Notes under the pieces: model-generated
What the model saw: the letters and a program-made list of their open reading frames with translations, nothing else
The model's database searches: none
What the model was told of the DNA's origin: nothing
In this document: positions 60,704 through 64,000 of the stretch, piece after piece
How the letters are laid out: the number at the start of each line of letters is the position of its first letter
Numbering within the stretch: position 1 is the first letter of the stretch
Assembly (NCBI GenBank): GCA_900199595.1
Contig: FZRB01000009.1
Coordinates: 35,073 to 99,072 of the forward strand
DNA from: Lachnospiraceae bacterium
Lineage (GTDB): Bacteria; Bacillota; Clostridia; Lachnospirales; Lachnospiraceae
Direction: 5' to 3'
DNA: 64,000 bases
Position numbers and translations under genes: made by a program

Positions 60704-61167
60704 TTTGACTTACATGATAGTTTATCAACTTCTAATCGAAAAACTGCAACTGCATCAACCATTTCTTTAGAATAACTCCATTCAGATTTTCCAGAAATAT
60801 GATTCATAAAGGTATTTAATCCTTTTATCTTTTCTTCATCATCTTCAACTATTGATAACCTGCCAGTACCAATAACGCTTTGAAACTTAGCTGAATAATC
60901 ACATGCAACATCAGCCTCTAATAATTCATATACACCATCAATTTCAAATCCAACATTTGGTGAAGATTTACTAAGTTTGTATTTTCTTCCTGCTTTAGCT
61001 CCGTGAAAATAGAATATATATTTTTCGTTTTCATATATATATCCATAGTTTACCGGAACAATGTATAAATCACCATTATCATTGAACGCAATTCTTATTA
61101 TCTGTTCTTTAGCAATAAACTGTTCAATTAAAGCTTTATCTGTTATTTCTCTATCATTTCTTCTCAT
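60700..61167 (-). CDS. Pyridoxamine-5'-phosphate-oxidase-like flavin protein (NimA type)
   Basis: A 155-residue split-barrel protein. YIVPVNYGYIYENEKYIFYF, HGAKAGRKYKLSKSSPNVGF and the CDYSAKFQSVIGTGRLSIVE strands fit the NimA/PNPOx-like family, which binds FMN. Members often reduce or bind nitroaromatic or other small compounds. The FHGAKAGRK motif is the typical phosphate-binding segment. The gene is of normal length with ATG start. It stands between two gene relics and a PD-(D/E)XK-like gene in a decayed area. Confidence 0.88.
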   Translation of the reverse strand: MRRNDREITDKALIEQFIAKEQIIRIAFNDNGDLYIVPVNYGYIYENEKYIFYFHGAKAGRKYKLSKSSPNVGFEIDGVYELLEADVACDYSAKFQSVIGTGRLSIVEDDEEKIKGLNTFMNHISGKSEWSYSKEMVDAVAVFRLEVDKLSCKSK

Positions 61168-61446
61168 TTTTTTATTTCTCTCTTCATATAAACTGTACGA
61201 TTATTTGTATCCTACCATGTAGTATAACGGCACAAAACACATTTCACATTATAACCTAACACCTGTCTTCTGACCACATAAATCACGAAAACGAGTATCC
61301 AATATAAATTGCTTTAAAAGAACGTCCGAAGACGTTACTTGCTCCATTCTTCCCTTATTCAGTTATCTCTGCATCTTGAAGATGAATTTCAATTCCACTT
61401 CCAGCTGAACCACCTTTTCCAGCATAAGTTTATTCCACCATCACTA
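61168..61446. other. 279-bp intergenic stretch
   Basis: No clear gene. Just upstream of the flavin protein gene the minus strand shows TATACT and TAGGATACAAAT words that may be a -10. A short minus-strand frame reading GGSAGSGIEIHLQDAEITE before a stop resembles a relic but could not be assigned. Confidence 0.4.
61321..61336 (-). terminator. UUCG-loop hairpin downstream of the PD-(D/E)XK-like gene
   Basis: On the minus strand AACGTC-TTCG-GACGTT, followed by CTTTTAAAG. UUCG is an extra-stable RNA loop. It lies 110 bp beyond the gene stop and may terminate it. Confidence 0.55.
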
Positions 61447-62265
61447 TTATCTATATCCAAGTGTTTTTGCAAGTTGCATTATCATTTTTCTCATCACTTT
61501 TGTATTAAGTGGCTGCCTTCCAGTCTCAAAGGTCCAAATCACACTATCGTGCTGACAAAACCCACACTCTTCATACTTTCTCATCTTTATAAAGGCATCA
61601 TTTCTATAATCCATATCATCCATAATACCAAAGTGTTCCCAGTATATTTCTCGTCTTTTATTTATATCCAGCAATGTAAAATCAGGATGAATCGTCCATG
61701 TACCCAACTTAAGAGGTTTTTCATATAAAAATGGCACCTGCATCTCATCAAGTATATCTGCAATTATCATCTCCGATTTTGACCGCACCCTAATGCCCTG
61801 TCTTGTGTAAAACTCCGTCGATTTCTCCTTAAATTGCATTTTTTCATACATCTGTTCTTTCCATTCTTGAATGTAACACTCATCATTACAGTATACAGGG
61901 GTTACTAAAACATATTTCCCTTGACTCATATTATTCTCAACCCAATTAAAAGGATCTCCTGACCATGTTTCTTTTAACTTATCCAGACATTTTATGTCAT
62001 TTTTTAATTTTCCTAATAGTTTCTCGTAGTATTCAACCTGGGCTAAAATTTTTGCCTCCTCAATTTTCTCTTTTCTAATATATTTACTTTCTTTGTTTGG
62101 CTCATTCCATCTAATGTAATATTGATAAGTTTTTCTATGCTTTATCGCATGTAATCTAGCTCCATCTGACACATTCTTTTTTAATACCATTAATTCTGCC
62201 GACACCCTGTCATAATAATTCTGGTATAACTTCATAACGCTTTCTATATCTCTAATCTTTATCAT
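61447..62265 (-). CDS. PD-(D/E)XK-nuclease-like protein of unknown role
   Basis: A 272-residue protein. The first 120 residues are charged and helical (VSAELMVLKKNVSDGARLHA, KSKYIRKEKIEEAKILAQ-type). The C-terminal half has IRVRSKSEMIIADILDEMQV, FLYEKPLKLGTWTIHPDFTL and REIYWEHFGIMDDMDYRNDA, which fit a PD-(D/E)XK fold: an early Glu, then PDF and the WEHFG Glu. The closing segment SVIWTFETGRQPLNTK may contribute to the fold. Such proteins are often in mobile or defence contexts. No partner helicase or methylase is adjacent. AAGGAG lies ten bases before the ATG. Confidence 0.6.
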   Translation of the reverse strand: MIKIRDIESVMKLYQNYYDRVSAELMVLKKNVSDGARLHAIKHRKTYQYYIRWNEPNKESKYIRKEKIEEAKILAQVEYYEKLLGKLKNDIKCLDKLKETWSGDPFNWVENNMSQGKYVLVTPVYCNDECYIQEWKEQMYEKMQFKEKSTEFYTRQGIRVRSKSEMIIADILDEMQVPFLYEKPLKLGTWTIHPDFTLLDINKRREIYWEHFGIMDDMDYRNDAFIKMRKYEECGFCQHDSVIWTFETGRQPLNTKVMRKMIMQLAKTLGYR

Positions 62266-62374
62266 AACTTAGCTGGTCTCCTTTCAAAATCATGTAATCG
62301 TCTTTTCCTTCATTTTTGTTGTTTTTTCTCTCTTCTGGGGTACATGATTTCATCCCCTTTATTTCAATGCCTGC

Positions 62375-63080
62375 GGCATCAATTTCTGCCTTTTCACCTT
62401 ATATTGTTGCCTTCACCTCCTCCCAGATGCTTGTTTCCCATGCCTGCGGCATCAATTTTTGCCCTTTCACCTGAAATTGTTGCCTCATCATCCTCTCAGA
62501 TGCTTGTTTCCCATGCCTCCGGCATCAATTTTTGCCCTTTTACCTGATATTGTTGCCTTCACCTCCTCTCAGATGTTTGTTTCCCATGTCTCCGGCATCA
62601 ATTTCTGCCCTTTCACCTTATATTGTTGCCTTCACCTCCTCCCAGATGCTTATTTGCCATACCTGCGGCATCAATTTCTGTCTTTTCACCTTAAATTGTT
62701 GCCTTCACCTCCTCCCAGGCGCTTATTTCCCATGCTCTCGGCATCAATTTTTGCCCTTTTACCTGATATTGTTGCTTTTACCTCCTCTCAGGCGCTTATT
62801 TCCCATGCTCTCGGCATCAATTTCTGCCTTTTCACCTGAAATTGTTGCCTCATCATCCTTTCAGCCCCTTGATTCCCATGCCTTCGGCATCAATTTCTGC
62901 CTTTTTACCTTATATTGTTGCCTTCACCTCCTCTCAGATGCTTGTTTGCCATGCCTCCGGCATCAATTTTTGCCCTTTTACCTGATATTGTTGCCTCATC
63001 ATCCTTTCAGCCCCTTGATTCCCATACCTTCGGCATCAATTTCTGCCTTTTCACCTGAAATTGTTGCCTTTACCTCCTCC
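62375..63080. repeat. Ten-copy tandem repeat with an exact 73-bp period
   Basis: The word GGCATCAATT occurs at 62375, 62448, 62521, 62594, 62667, 62740, 62813, 62886, 62959 and 63032, each step exactly 73 bp. Each unit holds GGCATCAATT, then a run containing TGCC-TTTTCACCT, ATTGTTGCC, a CTCC-rich segment and a short palindrome ATGCC-(3 bases)-GGCAT. Units come in at least two variants: one with CTTCACCTCCTC, one with CTCATCATCCT. They are mixed along the array, and CAGCCCCTTGATTCCCAT is shared by units near 62862 and 63008. Unlike CRISPR, the whole unit is conserved and there are no unique spacers. The period is not a multiple of three and all three plus frames open for 60-180 codons only because stops are absent; coding is unlikely. 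Confidence 0.95.
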
Positions 63081-63118
63081 CGAGACAAATAAATAAAAAA
63101 TATAAATTACTAATTCAT

Positions 63119-63159
63119 ATGAGATAAGTGTCATAAGTACCTTTTGACACTTATCTCAT
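63119..63159. terminator. Hairpin beyond the comEC-like gene
   Basis: Perfect 15-bp arms ATGAGATAAGTGTCA (63119-63133) and TGACACTTATCTCAT (63145-63159) with an 11-base loop. It lies 28 bp beyond the stop of the comEC-like gene and 39 bp from the end of the 73-bp array. It contains TGACACTT, which recalls the other palindromes, but is otherwise different. Confidence 0.65.
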
Positions 63160-63186
63160 TCATGTTAAATAGGTGATATAAAATAG

Positions 63187-64000
63187 TTAATACTGAATAA
63201 TTATCGCCCCTTTTTTATCGGTGCGATATATTGTGGATCCGTTTTGTGTAATACGTTGCATTGCTTCCTTTGTCGGATGTCCATAATTATTTCGTCCAAC
63301 TGATATCACCGTCATATCCGGACTGTAAGCATTAAGGAATTCTTCTGAGCTTGAATACTTTGAGCCATGGTGCGGACACTTTAATATTCTGAGTCTGCTT
63401 CTCTGCCTTCCAGCAAGATCATCAAAAAACTTTGCTTCTATCTCACTGCTGATATCCCCGGTATATAAAACTTCTATATTCGAATCTGTTTCTGTTTTTG
63501 ATTCGATTTTTGATACTGTTTTTGTTTCATTTATTGTTTCCTCTTCTTTATTCTTTTCTTTATCTATTTCTTTATCTCTAAACAATACAACCAGCGAATT
63601 CTCATTGCTGTCACTATTTACATAGTTGGTATTATCTTTACCACCCATGCTGTTTCTATCTGCATATGACTCTGTATCTGCATCTTGTTCTTTGTCTTTT
63701 TCCATATAGACATCTCTCTCCGGATATATAACCTCGAAACATCCATCGATCACATCTCCCTTCTTTACCCTGACGAGATCTCCATATTTTGATTCTGCAG
63801 CATCTTCCTCTGGATATCCCTGTTTTGATTTCCATCCTTCTTCCTCTGGATTTTCCTGTTTTGACTTCCAACCTTCTTTCTCTGCATATCTCTGTATTCT
63901 TTCCGACTCTATCTCAAGTCCCTGTTCTACCTTAAGTCCTGACTCTTTCCCTGGTCCCTGTTCTACCTCAAGTCCTGACTCTTTCCCTGGTCCCTGTTCT
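63187..64000 (-). CDS. comEC: ComEC/Rec2-like metallo-beta-lactamase domain, C-terminal part (5' end outside the window)
   Basis: An open frame running to the window edge, 270 codons visible. The end has RILKCPHHGSKYSSSEEFLN, TVISVGRNNYGHPTKEAMQR and YRTDKKGAII, the C-terminal beta-lactamase-like motifs of ComEC (HHGS and NxYGHP). Before this is VRVKKGDVIDGCFEVIYPER. Between VIYPERD and LYTGDISSE there is a long Lys/Glu/Asp/Ser-rich insertion (about 90 residues, DKEQDADTESYADRNSMGGK and following). Further upstream are 12-residue repeats (EQGPGKESGLEV; GWKSKQENPEEE). ComEC carries DNA across the membrane in competence. The gene here is enlarged by low-complexity insertions; the membrane part is outside the window. 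Confidence 0.8.
   Translation of the reverse strand, partial: EQGPGKESGLEVEQGPGKESGLKVEQGLEIESERIQRYAEKEGWKSKQENPEEEGWKSKQGYPEEDAAESKYGDLVRVKKGDVIDGCFEVIYPERDVYMEKDKEQDADTESYADRNSMGGKDNTNYVNSDSNENSLVVLFRDKEIDKEKNKEEETINETKTVSKIESKTETDSNIEVLYTGDISSEIEAKFFDDLAGRQRSRLRILKCPHHGSKYSSSEEFLNAYSPDMTVISVGRNNYGHPTKEAMQRITQNGSTIYRTDKKGAIIIQY

Noticed and set aside
62375..63080. CRISPR array
   Set aside because: The whole 73-bp unit is conserved between copies, there are no unique spacers of constant length, and no cas genes are near.
62344..63092. Three long plus-strand open frames of 67, 126 and 186 codons over the tandem array
   Set aside because: They arise because the 73-bp unit lacks stops in the plus direction; the period shifts the frame at every unit, there is no ribosome binding site, and the peptides are Leu/Pro/Ser-rich low complexity.
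63656..63871. Minus-strand 71-codon Arg/Gly/Lys-rich frame
   Set aside because: It is an alternative frame over the repeat-rich part of the comEC-like gene, which is open to the window edge.

Overview
The window reads as chromosomal DNA of a low-GC Gram-positive anaerobe of the Clostridia, most likely a Lachnospiraceae member. The basis is the AT-rich sequence, strong AGGAGG-type ribosome binding sites, the LL-diaminopimelate aminotransferase route (dapL with dapF), the rpsF-ssb-rpsR operon, a BlaR1/BlaI pair, HD-GYP and GGDEF proteins, and choline-binding-type wall repeats. No RNA genes, transposases, integrases or CRISPR arrays were seen. Almost all genes lie on the minus strand, so operons read from high to low coordinates. 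Family assignments come from motif reading only; no database search was run.

1-28.7 kb is one large surface-glycan / teichoic-acid-like locus. In reading order it holds a sugar epimerase, RfbC, an ABC exporter (Wzm-like permease, Wzt-like ATPase with C-terminal glycan-binding domain), a 1204-residue methyltransferase/kinase-like/double-GT2 protein, a polyprenyl-phosphate sugar-1-phosphate transferase, an IspD/TarI-type cytidylyltransferase and a GT2-like/TagF fusion. These are followed by a LicD protein, a TagB/TagF-like transferase, an SGNH-like membrane protein, two membrane-anchored MORN paralogues, a DUF2142 membrane protein, a Wzx-type flippase and two GT2 enzymes. The locus ends with a second LicD, a class V aminotransferase and a LicC/PntC-like cytidylyltransferase cut by the window edge. 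The last three genes suggest a phosphorylated amine, possibly 2-aminoethylphosphonate, attached to the glycan. The methyltransferase/kinase-like protein beside Wzt resembles WbdD chain terminators.

28.7-33.9 kb is housekeeping: dapL, dapF, the rpsR-ssb-rpsF operon and an acyl-CoA synthetase-like gene. 33.9-42.9 kb holds an L,D-transpeptidase with about 13 wall-binding repeats, a four-gene MacB/FtsX-type ABC system and a diguanylate cyclase. 43-45.9 kb has a HipA C-terminal remnant and a BlaR1/BlaI operon with a clear dyad operator; the BlaR1 sensor is a degenerate LytM-like domain. 45.9-52.4 kb is a tight group: HD-GYP protein, response regulator, histidine kinase, anti-sigma-type ATPase, glgX. 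holA lies on the plus strand at 52.6 kb.

53.6-64 kb is more accessory: repeat-rich membrane proteins, a lipoprotein, a TetR/CPBP-protease pair, GNAT, a Nudix-ASCH-pyrophosphatase fusion, a flavin-binding protein, a PD-(D/E)XK-like protein, and gene remnants (DUF3781 and RmlC-like). It ends with a ten-copy, exactly 73-bp-periodic tandem repeat and the 3' part of a comEC-like gene.

Repeats are a second theme. There are two 92-bp units with GCGAAGC mini-hairpins at 24.5 kb, a recurring TGACACTTTGAA palindrome, a 16-bp direct repeat bracketing a hairpin at 40.4 kb, and repeat expansions inside several coding sequences.
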